DNA of 64,000 bases from UBA952 sp044361535 (GCA_044361535.1 JBIKIQ010000016.1:1-64000); one strand, 5' to 3'. Positions 9,672 to 19,545 are shown, numbered from the stretch's first letter. Program-made: numbers and translations. Notes: generated by a model not told the origin, from the sequence alone.

Positions 9672-11369
9672 ATGCTTCATAAAAATAGAAATTTCATTTT
9701 TTTAGTACTCAGTTTGATAATTCAAACGTCTTTTGTTTCTGCGCAATTACAAAACAATTATTGGAATTTTGGTTTCAATTGTATGGTGGATTTTTCTGGC
9801 GCACAACCCAATGGAATGACTTCATCGGCTATTTACACAGCGGAACAATGCGCATCGGTTTCGGATGAGTTAACTGGTCAATTGCTTTTTTACACCGATG
9901 GAACAAGTGTTTGGACTCCAAATCATCAAACAATGCCAAATGGATTTAATTTATTTGGGGGAGCTTTCCAATCGTGCACGCAAGGACCTGTAATTGTTCC
10001 GTTTCCTGAAGATCCGAAAAAATATTATATATTCACATTGGACGATCTAGAGTATGATAATCCACCATTGGATAACGGCTTAAGGTATACGGTGGTGGAT
10101 ATGTCACTCAACAATGGTTCAGGAGATGTTGATCCTTCGCAAAAGAATATTTTTCTCACTGATTTTCTATCAGAAAAAATGACCGTTGTACGAAGCGAGG
10201 CAATCAGAGGTTATTGGGTAATCGTGCATAAAAGAGAAAGTGATCAATTTTTAGCCTATAAAGTTGATGGTTGTGGTGTTGATCCAACCCCTGTTTCCAG
10301 CAATGTTGGAACAGCTTTATTGGGAGCTAATTCTAATTTCGATCCGAGAATGCCTTTTTATGGTTCTTTGAAAGCGAATCGAGCAGGAAACAGAATTGCC
10401 ATGCCTATCGATGATAGTAAATTAATCGATTTTTATTCATTTGATGCTGCAACCGGACAATTATTCGATCCCATAACAGTAGAAGTAACAGATAATACAC
10501 CTGGCTCACCAATTCGCAAATACGGATGTAGTTTTTCACCTGATGGGAGTATGTTTTATTATACCAACAACATTTCAGTTTATCAATTGAAATTAACAAC
10601 ATATGACTCCATAAATATTGCTTCATCGCATACTTTAGTTGCCACACCGAGCGATCCAACGTTTCAAATCGAGGAAGGACAAGACGGAAAATTGTACGTC
10701 GCTATCGGAGGAAGTAATGTTTTAGATGCCATAAACTCACCAAATAGTTCTTTTTGTGATTACACCAGTAATGCCGTTACTCTTAGCGGATTGTGCATGT
10801 TAGGTCTACCTGCACGCGTTCACGAACGAAATTTTTCAAGTCCATCCATTGCTTTTTCTCCCGACTCATGTTTGCAAAGTAATATCGCATTTTCGATTGC
10901 AACATCTTTACCAATCAATCAAATAAGTTGGAATTTTGGAGACCCAAATTCAGGAGCAAGTAATACCTCAACATCCATAAATCCAACCCATGAGTTTTCT
11001 GATTTAGCTTCTTATCAAATCACCGCCATCGTTGAATTCAATTGTTATATTGATACGATTACCCAAAACATTACCTTGTTTGATTGTCCCGATACGGTAA
11101 CCCCCACTTTACCTTTTGAATTCCCAAATGTTATAACTCCAAATTCGGATGGAACCAATGATGTTTTTGAAATAAAAAATCTACCAGTAAACACCGAAGT
11201 TTTGATTCTAAACCGCTGGGGAAATATCGTTTTCTCGTCAACAAATTATCAGAACAATTGGAATGGTAAGGACAATTCAGGCAAAGAACTAGTTGATGGT
11301 GTTTATACTTATAAGTTTAAGACACAAAGTGGTCAAATTGGCCATGGATTTGTTCATTTGATAAAATAA
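9672..11369 (+). CDS. secreted propeller/PKD protein with T9SS type B sorting domain
   Basis: A 565-residue exported protein that starts 6 bases after the previous stop. The signal peptide ends near VSAQ. Residues about 25-380 look like a beta-propeller (LLFYTDGTSVW, KYYIFTLDD, FSPDGSMFYYTN, EEGQDGKLYVA). A PKD-like domain follows (about 395-465: ISWNFGDPNSG...PTHEF). The last 85 residues are a type B (CHU_C) sorting domain. That end is nearly identical in DNA to the end of the gene at 17626 and less so to the preceding gene. Probably a surface or matrix protein; no enzyme motif seen. Confidence 0.85.
   Translation: MLHKNRNFIFLVLSLIIQTSFVSAQLQNNYWNFGFNCMVDFSGAQPNGMTSSAIYTAEQCASVSDELTGQLLFYTDGTSVWTPNHQTMPNGFNLFGGAFQSCTQGPVIVPFPEDPKKYYIFTLDDLEYDNPPLDNGLRYTVVDMSLNNGSGDVDPSQKNIFLTDFLSEKMTVVRSEAIRGYWVIVHKRESDQFLAYKVDGCGVDPTPVSSNVGTALLGANSNFDPRMPFYGSLKANRAGNRIAMPIDDSKLIDFYSFDAATGQLFDPITVEVTDNTPGSPIRKYGCSFSPDGSMFYYTNNISVYQLKLTTYDSINIASSHTLVATPSDPTFQIEEGQDGKLYVAIGGSNVLDAINSPNSSFCDYTSNAVTLSGLCMLGLPARVHERNFSSPSIAFSPDSCLQSNIAFSIATSLPINQISWNFGDPNSGASNTSTSINPTHEFSDLASYQITAIVEFNCYIDTITQNITLFDCPDTVTPTLPFEFPNVITPNSDGTNDVFEIKNLPVNTEVLILNRWGNIVFSSTNYQNNWNGKDNSGKELVDGVYTYKFKTQSGQIGHGFVHLIK
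11190..11360 (+). repeat. sorting-domain repeat, copy A
   Basis: This 171-base stretch encodes most of the type B sorting domain. Aligned by eye with 18589-18759 it shows about 9 differences, with an identical block of more than 50 bases near its end. The third copy, in the gene ending at 9665, is much more diverged. Confidence 0.8.
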
Positions 11370-11392
11370 CCAACATCAATCTAAATTAGACT

Positions 11393-13930
11393 TTGGCTAC
11401 TTTTCATATCTTCAAGGCATTACGAGTATTTAGAATTAGTATTTTAATTTTTTCTTTTCTAGTTTTTGTTTCTTCGGTTTTTGCTCAAGGTGCGGATTGT
11501 AGCTCTGCCACGCAAATTAATTCAGTGTCGAATTATTGTTCAGGAAATGCTTTTTTTACCAATGTCGGATCTACAGCTAGTGCTTATGGTTTACCACCAT
11601 GTTGGACTGCAACGGCAACAGAAGATATTTGGTTTTCATTTACCTCACTAGGAACAGATGTGTTAATTTCAGCCAGTGGAACCGGTGGTGGAGGCACGAT
11701 GTCCCAACCTAGAATCGCATTATATTCTGGGACTTGTGTAGGAACATTGACTGAATTAAATTGCGCAAATGGAACAATAGGTTTTGGTACGACTCAACTT
11801 TATGAAGGTGCATTGATGATTGGAAACACCTATTACATTCGTATTTCAACAACACAGGCAAATGAAGGAACATTTGAATTATGTATCAACAGCTTTACCC
11901 CATCAGCAAATCCAGGAGCAGATTGCGGAGGAGCGTCTTTTTTGTGTAATCAAAATCCAATTAGTGTTGCTAGCTTGGGAGGAGGAGGAGCCTTTAATGA
12001 TGAACCTGAGCCTGGAACATGTTTAGATATGCCCGGTCCTGATGAATCAAATTCTTCCTGGTTTTATTGGACTTGCGGAACAAGTGGTCCTTTAACTTTT
12101 GATATAACACCTGTAAATCCGACAGACGATATCGATTTTATTTTTTATCAATTAAATACTGCTAATCCCTGTGGTCCAAGGACTCCCGTTAGATGTTGTG
12201 CAAGTTCGTGTTTAAATGCCGCTGGATCTACTGGAATGAGTTTAACTGACACAGACCCAAATGAATTACCCGGATGTCAATTATTTGACAATGCCTACAT
12301 ACAAAGTATTAACATGACAGCTGGAACGAGTTATGCTTTACTCGTAAATAACTTCTCTGCAAACACCGGATTTACACTGACATTCAATACAAATAATCCG
12401 AATGGAGGCACATTTGTTGGACCTAATCCACAAATTTCTTCAAGTTCTTTAACAATATGTGCTGGTGGGACAGTAGTTTATGATGCTTTGTCATCTCAAA
12501 ATTGCGCTAACGTCAGTTGGAATTTTACTCAAAATGCTACACCTAGCTTAGCACCAGGTTTTGGTCCTCATACAGTCACTTACCCCAATCCTGGGAATTA
12601 TACGGCAATCCTGAATGGAATTGACCAAAATGGTTGCCAATCTGTTGACTTCGTTAATGTATCAGTTAATGCTACCGTTCAAGTTAATATTATTCCTTTT
12701 GACACTATTTGTAGTGGAACTGCTTTTAATCAATCGATTTCATCTGTTCCAACAGGAGCATCTTTTACGTATTCAACCAGTTCTAATACTAATATTTCTG
12801 GAGCAACAAATGGAACAGGTTCAACCATCAATCAAATTTTAACAAATTCTTCGACAGTCAATCAGAATATTAACTATTACGTGAATGCCAGTTTAAATAG
12901 TTGCTCTAATTTGGACAGTTGCATCGTAACGGTTCGTCCGCTTATTGATCCTCTTTTCACACCTATGGGGCCATATTGCTTGGGATTTTCTCCCTCTCCT
13001 GCACTACCAACTCAATCCTTGGAGGGGATTACAGGGAATTGGAATCCATCTAGTATCAATACACAACAACTGGGTAATTCCACCTACAATTTTACTCCAA
13101 ATGTAGATCAATGTGCTAATAATACTTCAATTGACATTCAAATTTCACCAAATCCTAATGTTTCGTTTTCCGGCGATAATTTACTTGCTTGTTCCCCTTT
13201 GCAGGGAATATTAACAACACAATCAATTCCTAATGTTACCTACGAATGGTTCATTAATGGTCAAGCTGCAGGTAATACACCAACGATAGATTACAATTTA
13301 TCAAATCCAGGTTGTTACGATGTAGAGTTGCAAGTTGATGCAAGCGGTTGTACAGCCACCTCAATCCTAAATGACTACTTGTGTGTCGAAGCGGAACCAA
13401 TTGCCTCGTTTACCTTTATTCCGGGTGAATTTTCAGCACCTTCTGAAAACGTACAATTTTATAATTCAACACAAGGAAATAATACGTACTATTGGAATTA
13501 TGGGGATGGAAATTTTAGTTCTCAGATTGAGGAACTTCACCAATACACAAATACAACTCAAGGATTTTTCATTACGCTAACCACAACCTCTCCAGCGGGT
13601 TGTGTTGATTCAGTAACTCAGTTTATTGGCTATGAAGAGCAGCTAGTTTACTATGTTCCAAATACATTCACGCCAGACCAAGATGAGCACAACCAATTGT
13701 GGAAACCGATTTTCACAAGTGGGTTTGATCCATTTAATTTTCACGTTTCAATTTTCAATCGTTGGGGAGAATTAATTTGGGAATCGTATGACCATACTAT
13801 GGGTTGGGACGGAACTTTTAATAAAGTTATTGATGTTCAAGAAGGAACCTATACTTGGGTCATTGATTTTGAAATAAAAAACATTGATGATAAGAAAAGA
13901 ATCACGGGTTCAGTGAATGTCTTGCGATAA
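11393..13930 (+). CDS. large secreted adhesin with PKD-type domains and a divergent T9SS type B sorting domain
   Basis: An 845-residue exported protein. The only usable start is TTG 11393: a stop lies two codons upstream and no ATG or GTG precedes the hydrophobic signal peptide (ILIFSFLVFVSSVFAQ). Two Cys-rich beta domains follow (about 30-190 and 190-350), like the bacterial prepeptidase-type or Ig-like domains seen in such adhesins. PKD-like segments come later (VSWNFTQ, YYWNYGDGNFSS). The end is a variant type B sorting domain (VPNTFTPDQDEHN, IFNRWGELIWES, GWDGTF, GTYTWVIDF). Probably a surface adhesin. Its sorting domain does not belong to the homogenised set of its neighbours. Confidence 0.8.
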   Translation: MATFHIFKALRVFRISILIFSFLVFVSSVFAQGADCSSATQINSVSNYCSGNAFFTNVGSTASAYGLPPCWTATATEDIWFSFTSLGTDVLISASGTGGGGTMSQPRIALYSGTCVGTLTELNCANGTIGFGTTQLYEGALMIGNTYYIRISTTQANEGTFELCINSFTPSANPGADCGGASFLCNQNPISVASLGGGGAFNDEPEPGTCLDMPGPDESNSSWFYWTCGTSGPLTFDITPVNPTDDIDFIFYQLNTANPCGPRTPVRCCASSCLNAAGSTGMSLTDTDPNELPGCQLFDNAYIQSINMTAGTSYALLVNNFSANTGFTLTFNTNNPNGGTFVGPNPQISSSSLTICAGGTVVYDALSSQNCANVSWNFTQNATPSLAPGFGPHTVTYPNPGNYTAILNGIDQNGCQSVDFVNVSVNATVQVNIIPFDTICSGTAFNQSISSVPTGASFTYSTSSNTNISGATNGTGSTINQILTNSSTVNQNINYYVNASLNSCSNLDSCIVTVRPLIDPLFTPMGPYCLGFSPSPALPTQSLEGITGNWNPSSINTQQLGNSTYNFTPNVDQCANNTSIDIQISPNPNVSFSGDNLLACSPLQGILTTQSIPNVTYEWFINGQAAGNTPTIDYNLSNPGCYDVELQVDASGCTATSILNDYLCVEAEPIASFTFIPGEFSAPSENVQFYNSTQGNNTYYWNYGDGNFSSQIEELHQYTNTTQGFFITLTTTSPAGCVDSVTQFIGYEEQLVYYVPNTFTPDQDEHNQLWKPIFTSGFDPFNFHVSIFNRWGELIWESYDHTMGWDGTFNKVIDVQEGTYTWVIDFEIKNIDDKKRITGSVNVLR

Positions 13931-13964
13931 ACCTTCTCATTGTTATGATTTATCAAGGTAGCTA

Positions 13965-14048
13965 TTGTTTAATCTTTGGGATATCAAGGTGAAATACGGA
14001 ATGAGTGAAAGGAAAAATTTGTTGAAGTGGATGGAAAATAAAAAGTAA
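13965..14048 (+). pseudogene. possible gene remnant (27-codon open frame)
   Basis: A short frame with a coding-like end (YGMSERKNLLKWMENKK) sits just before the membrane protein gene. It has only a TTG at its head and a stop just upstream. It resembles the last helix of a small regulator whose beginning is gone, but I cannot name a family. Confidence 0.2.
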
Positions 14049-14055
14049 ATGGCCT

Positions 14056-14565
14056 ATGGGTAAAGATGAATTAATTCAACAATTGAATAAAACCTACAAC
14101 ATGGAAAAGTCACATGCGTTTATTACTTTTCCTGCGATTGCAATTTATCTTCTTTTTAATCACTCACCACTCGATATTTTATTTCTGTTGTATGGATTGA
14201 TCCTTTGTATTTTTATCTTGTTCCAAGGCCAACATTATTTTAAATTAAAGCTTAAAAGTTTACAGGGTAATTCATTTGATCAAAACAAGAACTTATTGTT
14301 TTTCAGAAAATTAAAAAAAGTGAATTTGATCTTAATTGGTTTAATACCTTTTGTTTTCGTCATTCAGTTATTCATAACCGACTGGATTATAAAAGCCGAT
14401 AACTTATTAATTTGGGCTGTTTTTGCATACGTTTTTGGCATTCTTGAACACATCAATTATTACAACAGACAATTGATGATTGACAATAAATCAGATCTAA
14501 ATTATTTATTGAGGAACAGAAAACCAAAAAATTGCAAGTTTAGCCAAGGACTTGAAAGAAAATAA
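14056..14565 (+). CDS. uncharacterised small membrane protein
   Basis: A 169-residue protein with about four hydrophobic segments (roughly 22-38, 40-58, 94-112, 120-138) and a basic tail. The N-terminus (MGKDELIQQLNKTYNMEKSH) is amphipathic and cytosolic in character. The tail HINYYNRQLMIDNKSDLNYLL looks like a conserved signature of short hypothetical membrane proteins, but I cannot name the family. It has no signal peptide or sorting domain, so it is unlike the cargo genes on both sides and is probably an insertion in that run. Confidence 0.6.
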   Translation: MGKDELIQQLNKTYNMEKSHAFITFPAIAIYLLFNHSPLDILFLLYGLILCIFILFQGQHYFKLKLKSLQGNSFDQNKNLLFFRKLKKVNLILIGLIPFVFVIQLFITDWIIKADNLLIWAVFAYVFGILEHINYYNRQLMIDNKSDLNYLLRNRKPKNCKFSQGLERK

Positions 14566-14599
14566 GTTATAGAGAATGTTCACTTTTTGTAAAATGTAC

Positions 14600-14607
14600 T
14601 ATATTTG
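14600..14607 (+). promoter_or_regulatory. -7 box before the CotH-kinase gene
   Basis: TATATTTG matches TAnnTTTG exactly and ends 10 bases before the TTG start at 14618. No TTG is found at the -33 distance. If used, the leader would be only a few bases long. Confidence 0.4.
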
Positions 14608-14617
14608 ATTATCAAAA

Positions 14618-17600
14618 TTGAGTCACTTGAATTCTTTTTTTAGCATATTAATTCTATTTATTTCATCTTTTTCCTTTGGTCAACTGTTTATCAATGAAGG
14701 AAGTAATAAGAACTATTCCGTTTTACCGGATGAAGATGGCGACTACGAGGATTGGATTGAGATCTATAATTCTGGCACAACTGCCATTGATTTATTCAAT
14801 TATAGTTTAAGTGATAATTCAACACCAGGTGAATGGTTTTTCCCTCATCAAATTATTCAACCCAATGAATATGTAATTGTTTTTTGTAGTGAAAAAAATC
14901 GTTTTGCATCCACACCATTTACAAATGTATTAATTGATAGTACTTTTCAACCACAGCCAGGTTGGAATACCCATTATTTTACAACCCCCTTCTTTTGGGA
15001 TGGTGTTTCAAACATAGTTTTAAATCTGTGCACTTATAACTCTTTTTATGAATGCAATTCTATACATGTACAAACTGCCACAGCTTTTAACTCTTCAACA
15101 ATTGCATTAAATTATCCAGAGTCAGCATGCGGATTCAGTGGTGGAAGCAATGCCCAACAGCGTCCCAATATTCGCTTTAATTCTTCTATTATTGGAACTG
15201 GCACCATTCAAAATGGTTATTATGACTATCCTTCAGCTTACAGTAATTGGTACAATAGTGCTCGCCAACAATACCTTTATTCGGCAAGTGAGTTGATATC
15301 AGCAGGACTTTCTCCTGGAAATATTGATTCACTATCATTTGACGTAATCGCAACTTGTCCGACAAGCTTACAATTTATTGAATTAAGCATGTCAAATACC
15401 GGGATTAATTCATTATCACCGAATTTTGTTCCTGCAACAGGAAATTTTTATCACACCAATTTTAAAATTAGTTCTACAGGCGAAACAATTAAATTGTATA
15501 ATCCATCCGGAACAGTGGTTAGTGCTTTAAATGTTAATTGTGGCCCAGGATACGACATAAGTATAGGACATTTTTTTGATGCCTCAGGAACACTTAAACG
15601 ATTTAGTTCTCCAACACCTGGTGTCAGTAACAACAACTCCATTCCTTCAGATGGCTACGCTGCTGCTCCTGTTTTTTCAATAACTAGTGGGATTTACACA
15701 AGTCCAATTTCAGTGTCAATTGCAGACCCAAATAATCCCGCAGCCACAATTTATTACACGCTTGACGGAAGTGATCCAAATGAAAATTCAACTCTATGGA
15801 ACGGAACTCCGATTTATATTTTTCAATCAAAAATTCTCCGAGCAAGATCGTATATGAATGGATTGATTCCTAGTACAATAACTTCCGCTAGCTATTTATT
15901 CAATGTTCACCATACTACGCCGATTATTTCAGTAATCAGCGACCCACAAAACTTATTCGGCCCCACAGGAATGTTTGATAATCCTTCACTCGATTTGTTG
16001 AAGAATGCATCCATTGATTATTTTGACTCTACGCTTAATCACAATCTTCTTTTTTCTCGAAGGGCAGGTATCATTATGGACGGTGGTTGGGGATCAAGAG
16101 GTAAACCTCAAAGGCCATTTCGAATTAAATTTAATGACGGTGTTTTGGGACAAGGTCCTGTTACGGGGAATATCATTCCAGATCGAACCAATCGAACAGT
16201 TTATAGTGATTTTTATCTGAGAAATGGAAGTAACCTCAACTTAATTTTACCTCATAAGGATGGTGTTCAAGGAAGAATGATGGGAGAAGGCACATATAAT
16301 TACTACTCGGCATCTCGACCGGCAACGGTTTATGTGAATGGCAATTACTGGGGTCTATATGATTTGAGAGAAAAGTTTAATACAGAAATGTTTGAAATTT
16401 ATGATGGGGCCAGTGAAAATACAATTGAGATTCTCGGTTCGAGCGCTCAGTATGGCTTTCAATTGAGAGCTATAGAGGGTAATGTCCAAAATTTCTATGA
16501 TTCATATACCAATTTTATGCAGGTTAATCCTGCTGATACGGGATATTGGAACCAGGCGGATCAATATTTTGATCTCAACTATTTAAATGATTACTGGATT
16601 GGTGAAATTTGGATGAATAATGTAGATTGGAATCTTAATTACAACAACTTAAAACTTTATCGTTCCGATGCTACGAACTATCGCTGGCGCTACTGTTTGA
16701 TGGATCTAGAATACGGGCTACTTCCCAATGATTACAGCACCATCCTGGGATCAAACGAATTAAATTGCACATACAATCATTTAGGTGGGATTCTCAATTG
16801 GCCAACATCTGACCCGAACAATCCCCATGTGAACATATGGATGCACAGTTTACAAAATAATCGATTCAAAAATTATTTTATCAATCGCTTTGCCGATCAA
16901 ATGAATACAGTTTATCTGCCTTCACGACTTTTGGAATTAGAAAATGATATGTTCAACCGTACAGTTAGTGAAATGGCAAACGAATATGCGAGATGGGGAG
17001 ATCCAAATAATGTTCAGGCTCAAGTAGATGCATTTTATCAATATCATCTAATTTTCTCGGAGGATTTACTTTGTCGACCTGAAAATATGCGCAATCATAT
17101 TCAAAGTAGCTTTAGTCTTCCTCAGCAAGTTAGCGTTAATTTAGACGTTTATCCATCAAACGCAGGAAAAATAGAAATCAGCACCATAACTCCGAATTCA
17201 TATCCCTGGAATGGGATTTATTTCGATGGGGTTCCAATTCAATTAGAGGCTCAAGCAGAACCAGGTTATCAATTTTCACATTGGGAGGCAAACGATCTTA
17301 TTTCAGATACGACAAGTGCGATTTTTCTGGATACATTAAACACAAATTCTGTAAATTTTAAGGCTCATTTCATCTCTACGGTTGGGGTTGTAGAAATTCC
17401 AAATTCGTCGATACTTGTATATCCAAATCCAACCAAAGATGTACTTCATATTAGAGGATTATCTGAACATTTAGATGGTGCAATGAGCATCTATAATCCT
17501 TTAGGGCAATTGATGTTTAGCACCAATTCAAGCAAAGAAATTAATGTCGCTAGATTAGCCAACGGGTGGTACATTCTTAAATTGAGTCAAGGTGAGAAAA

Positions 17601-17629
17601 CATATACTGTAAAATTCATTAAAGAATGA
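14618..17629 (+). CDS. CotH-kinase family surface protein with lamin-tail, chitobiase-C and T9SS type A domains
   Basis: A 1003-residue exported protein. TTG 14618 is the start; an in-frame stop at 14606 and lack of ATG leave only TTG codons (14627 is the alternative). After the signal peptide (ending SFSFGQ) comes a lamin-tail domain (about 22-130, EDWIEIYNSG). A second beta region follows, then a chitobiase/hexosaminidase C-terminal-like domain (about 350-425, IYYTLDGSDPN). Next is a CotH-type kinase domain (about 430-760: GGWGSRGKPQRPFRIKF, YVNGNYWGLYDLREKFN, WRYCLMDLEYG). The last 75 residues are a type A sorting domain (VYPNPTKDVLHI, KFIKE). CotH kinases phosphorylate proteins outside the cytoplasm in characterised cases; the target here is unknown. 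Confidence 0.85.
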   Translation: MSHLNSFFSILILFISSFSFGQLFINEGSNKNYSVLPDEDGDYEDWIEIYNSGTTAIDLFNYSLSDNSTPGEWFFPHQIIQPNEYVIVFCSEKNRFASTPFTNVLIDSTFQPQPGWNTHYFTTPFFWDGVSNIVLNLCTYNSFYECNSIHVQTATAFNSSTIALNYPESACGFSGGSNAQQRPNIRFNSSIIGTGTIQNGYYDYPSAYSNWYNSARQQYLYSASELISAGLSPGNIDSLSFDVIATCPTSLQFIELSMSNTGINSLSPNFVPATGNFYHTNFKISSTGETIKLYNPSGTVVSALNVNCGPGYDISIGHFFDASGTLKRFSSPTPGVSNNNSIPSDGYAAAPVFSITSGIYTSPISVSIADPNNPAATIYYTLDGSDPNENSTLWNGTPIYIFQSKILRARSYMNGLIPSTITSASYLFNVHHTTPIISVISDPQNLFGPTGMFDNPSLDLLKNASIDYFDSTLNHNLLFSRRAGIIMDGGWGSRGKPQRPFRIKFNDGVLGQGPVTGNIIPDRTNRTVYSDFYLRNGSNLNLILPHKDGVQGRMMGEGTYNYYSASRPATVYVNGNYWGLYDLREKFNTEMFEIYDGASENTIEILGSSAQYGFQLRAIEGNVQNFYDSYTNFMQVNPADTGYWNQADQYFDLNYLNDYWIGEIWMNNVDWNLNYNNLKLYRSDATNYRWRYCLMDLEYGLLPNDYSTILGSNELNCTYNHLGGILNWPTSDPNNPHVNIWMHSLQNNRFKNYFINRFADQMNTVYLPSRLLELENDMFNRTVSEMANEYARWGDPNNVQAQVDAFYQYHLIFSEDLLCRPENMRNHIQSSFSLPQQVSVNLDVYPSNAGKIEISTITPNSYPWNGIYFDGVPIQLEAQAEPGYQFSHWEANDLISDTTSAIFLDTLNTNSVNFKAHFISTVGVVEIPNSSILVYPNPTKDVLHIRGLSEHLDGAMSIYNPLGQLMFSTNSSKEINVARLANGWYILKLSQGEKTYTVKFIKE

Positions 17630-18768
17630 CCGTCGGGAATGATCTGAAATATCTTCTAATCATTCTTTTGCTAACCTTCAATGTTTTATCCCAAGAAAAT
17701 TGCACGAATGGATTAGACGATGACAACGATGGATTGATTGATTTTAATGATCCTCTGGACTGCCAATGTTTTAATCTCAATCTTGAAACAAATACTAACA
17801 ATTTTATACCAAACCCTTCCTTTGAAGAATACAATTGCCTGCCAACTCAATTTTCCCAAGTAGTTGATACAAATGTTATTTGGGAAGACGGAATTTATTG
17901 TGTCAATAATTGGCAAGCAGGAACATGGGGTTCATCGGATTATTATGTAAATACACCTGGTTCTTTTTGGCCGAATATTCCAACTCCTTTGCCAGATGGA
18001 CAAGCTGCTGCAGGTTTTTTTATAATAAATCTCCCAGATGTGACCGGTTTTGATGGTAATATTGAAGATGGAATTTATATAGAATATTTGAAAACCTGTT
18101 TAACTCAACCCTTACAACCTGGAAATTCATATAACCTAGAATGGAACTTGACTGGATTAGGAATGTCATCATTTGGTAACTCATTAACCAATATTTGGTT
18201 TGGACCTGTAGATATTACGTTATTTGGCAGCTCTAATTGCTCTCAATCGACTATTCAAACTGCTGGTTGTCCTGTAGGCTCTACTGATTGGGTTAAACTT
18301 GGTCACGCCACCTATCAAGCGGATGGTACATGGCAAACACTAAATATCCAATTTACCGCTTTAAATTCGATTCAATCCATCATGATAGGTGGTCCATGTT
18401 CTCCACCAATTGATTTCACATTCACAGAAGCCAATGGAGAGACTTTTGATCCTTACTTTGTATTGGATAATGCTGCTCTCTATGAAATCAATCCAGAAGA
18501 TTGTAATTTTGGTTTAAATATTCCTAATGTCATTTCACCCAACGATGACGGTACAAACGATCTCTTTTCAATCGAAAACTTACCAGAAAATACTGAAGTT
18601 TTGATTCTAAACCGCTGGGGCAATATTGTTTTCTCGTCAATAAATTATCAGAACAATTGGAATGGTAAGGACAATTCAGGCAAAGAACTCCTTGATGGTG
18701 TTTATACTTATAAGTTTAAGACACAAAGTGGTCAAATTGGCCATGGATTCGTACATTTGGTTCGATAA
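17626..18768 (+). CDS. secreted protein with T9SS type B sorting domain
   Basis: A 380-residue exported protein whose ATG overlaps the previous stop (ATGA), so translation is probably coupled. After the signal peptide (LLIILLLTFNVLSQ) is a short Asp-rich motif (DDDNDGLIDFNDP) of the calcium-binding thrombospondin type 3 style. A beta-rich domain of about 220 residues follows (NPSFEEYNC, then a long jelly-roll-like region). The last 85 residues are a type B sorting domain whose DNA is almost the same as in the gene ending at 11369. Likely a secreted or surface-bound protein; function unknown. Confidence 0.8.
   Translation: MTVGNDLKYLLIILLLTFNVLSQENCTNGLDDDNDGLIDFNDPLDCQCFNLNLETNTNNFIPNPSFEEYNCLPTQFSQVVDTNVIWEDGIYCVNNWQAGTWGSSDYYVNTPGSFWPNIPTPLPDGQAAAGFFIINLPDVTGFDGNIEDGIYIEYLKTCLTQPLQPGNSYNLEWNLTGLGMSSFGNSLTNIWFGPVDITLFGSSNCSQSTIQTAGCPVGSTDWVKLGHATYQADGTWQTLNIQFTALNSIQSIMIGGPCSPPIDFTFTEANGETFDPYFVLDNAALYEINPEDCNFGLNIPNVISPNDDGTNDLFSIENLPENTEVLILNRWGNIVFSSINYQNNWNGKDNSGKELLDGVYTYKFKTQSGQIGHGFVHLVR
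18589..18759 (+). repeat. sorting-domain repeat, copy B
   Basis: This partner of 11190-11360 has the same length (171 bases) and about 9 differences by eye. The genes' upstream parts are unrelated, so only the sorting domain has been copied or converted. Confidence 0.8.
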
Positions 18769-18789
18769 ATCAAATAAAACCTGTTTAAG

Positions 18790-19545
18790 ATGCTTAAATA
18801 CTGGCGTTCAAATAAAATGTTAGCTTTTGAATCCAGTTGGATTAATTACATTTTTGCATTAAATCTACTTGTAGTTGGAAATTTCTTTTCATCGAATGCA
18901 CAGCAATCAAGTCTAGGTTCATGGAATATTCTGAATGTAAAATATACGCTTTCCGACAAATGGAGTTTTTTTGGAGAAGGTCAAATTCGCTCATTAAAGT
19001 TTTACGATCATTTTCACTATTACGAAGCAAAAGGAGGTGCAAATTATGAGTTGAAAAATGGTATCCGATTAACACTTGGCGCTGGAACCTATCAAACTTA
19101 CCGCGAGGGTGGCGATTTTGTCCTACCAAAGAATAATGATGAATTTCGCATTTGGCCTCAAGTTTTACTGACACAGAAAATTAGAAAATTTAAAATAGAA
19201 CAGCGCTACCGATTGGAAAATCGATTCACTAGCTCAGGATATCGCAACAGATATCGTTATCGACTTGGACTGACTGTTCCTTTGTATCATTCCAAAAAGG
19301 ATGTTTCAGTTGCTTTAAATTTGAACAACGAACTTTTCTTTACGGATAAAGAACCTTATTTTGAACGCAATCGTGTTTTGGGAGGGTTGAATATTCATTT
19401 AAACAAAACATCAGGGATTCAAGTGGCCTATTTACATCAATTTGACTATAAAATCAATGATGAAACTGGACGCGACTTTTTTGTGATTGGTTATTATTTT
19501 GAATTCACGAAAAGTCAAACAGAGGACGATAGCCAAAAAGATTGA
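18790..19545 (+). CDS. DUF2490 outer-membrane beta-barrel protein
   Basis: A 251-residue exported protein with a hydrophobic N-terminal segment ending near NAQ. The rest shows alternating beta strands typical of DUF2490: LGSWNILNVKYTLSDKWSFF, then KIEQRYRLENRF, RYRYRLGLTVPL, and an aromatic C-terminal strand (GYYFEF). DUF2490 proteins are predicted small outer-membrane barrels of unknown role. It lies 21 bases after the last cargo gene and may be co-transcribed. The ATG at 18817 is an alternative start with a shorter N-terminus. Confidence 0.8.
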   Translation: MLKYWRSNKMLAFESSWINYIFALNLLVVGNFFSSNAQQSSLGSWNILNVKYTLSDKWSFFGEGQIRSLKFYDHFHYYEAKGGANYELKNGIRLTLGAGTYQTYREGGDFVLPKNNDEFRIWPQVLLTQKIRKFKIEQRYRLENRFTSSGYRNRYRYRLGLTVPLYHSKKDVSVALNLNNELFFTDKEPYFERNRVLGGLNIHLNKTSGIQVAYLHQFDYKINDETGRDFFVIGYYFEFTKSQTEDDSQKD

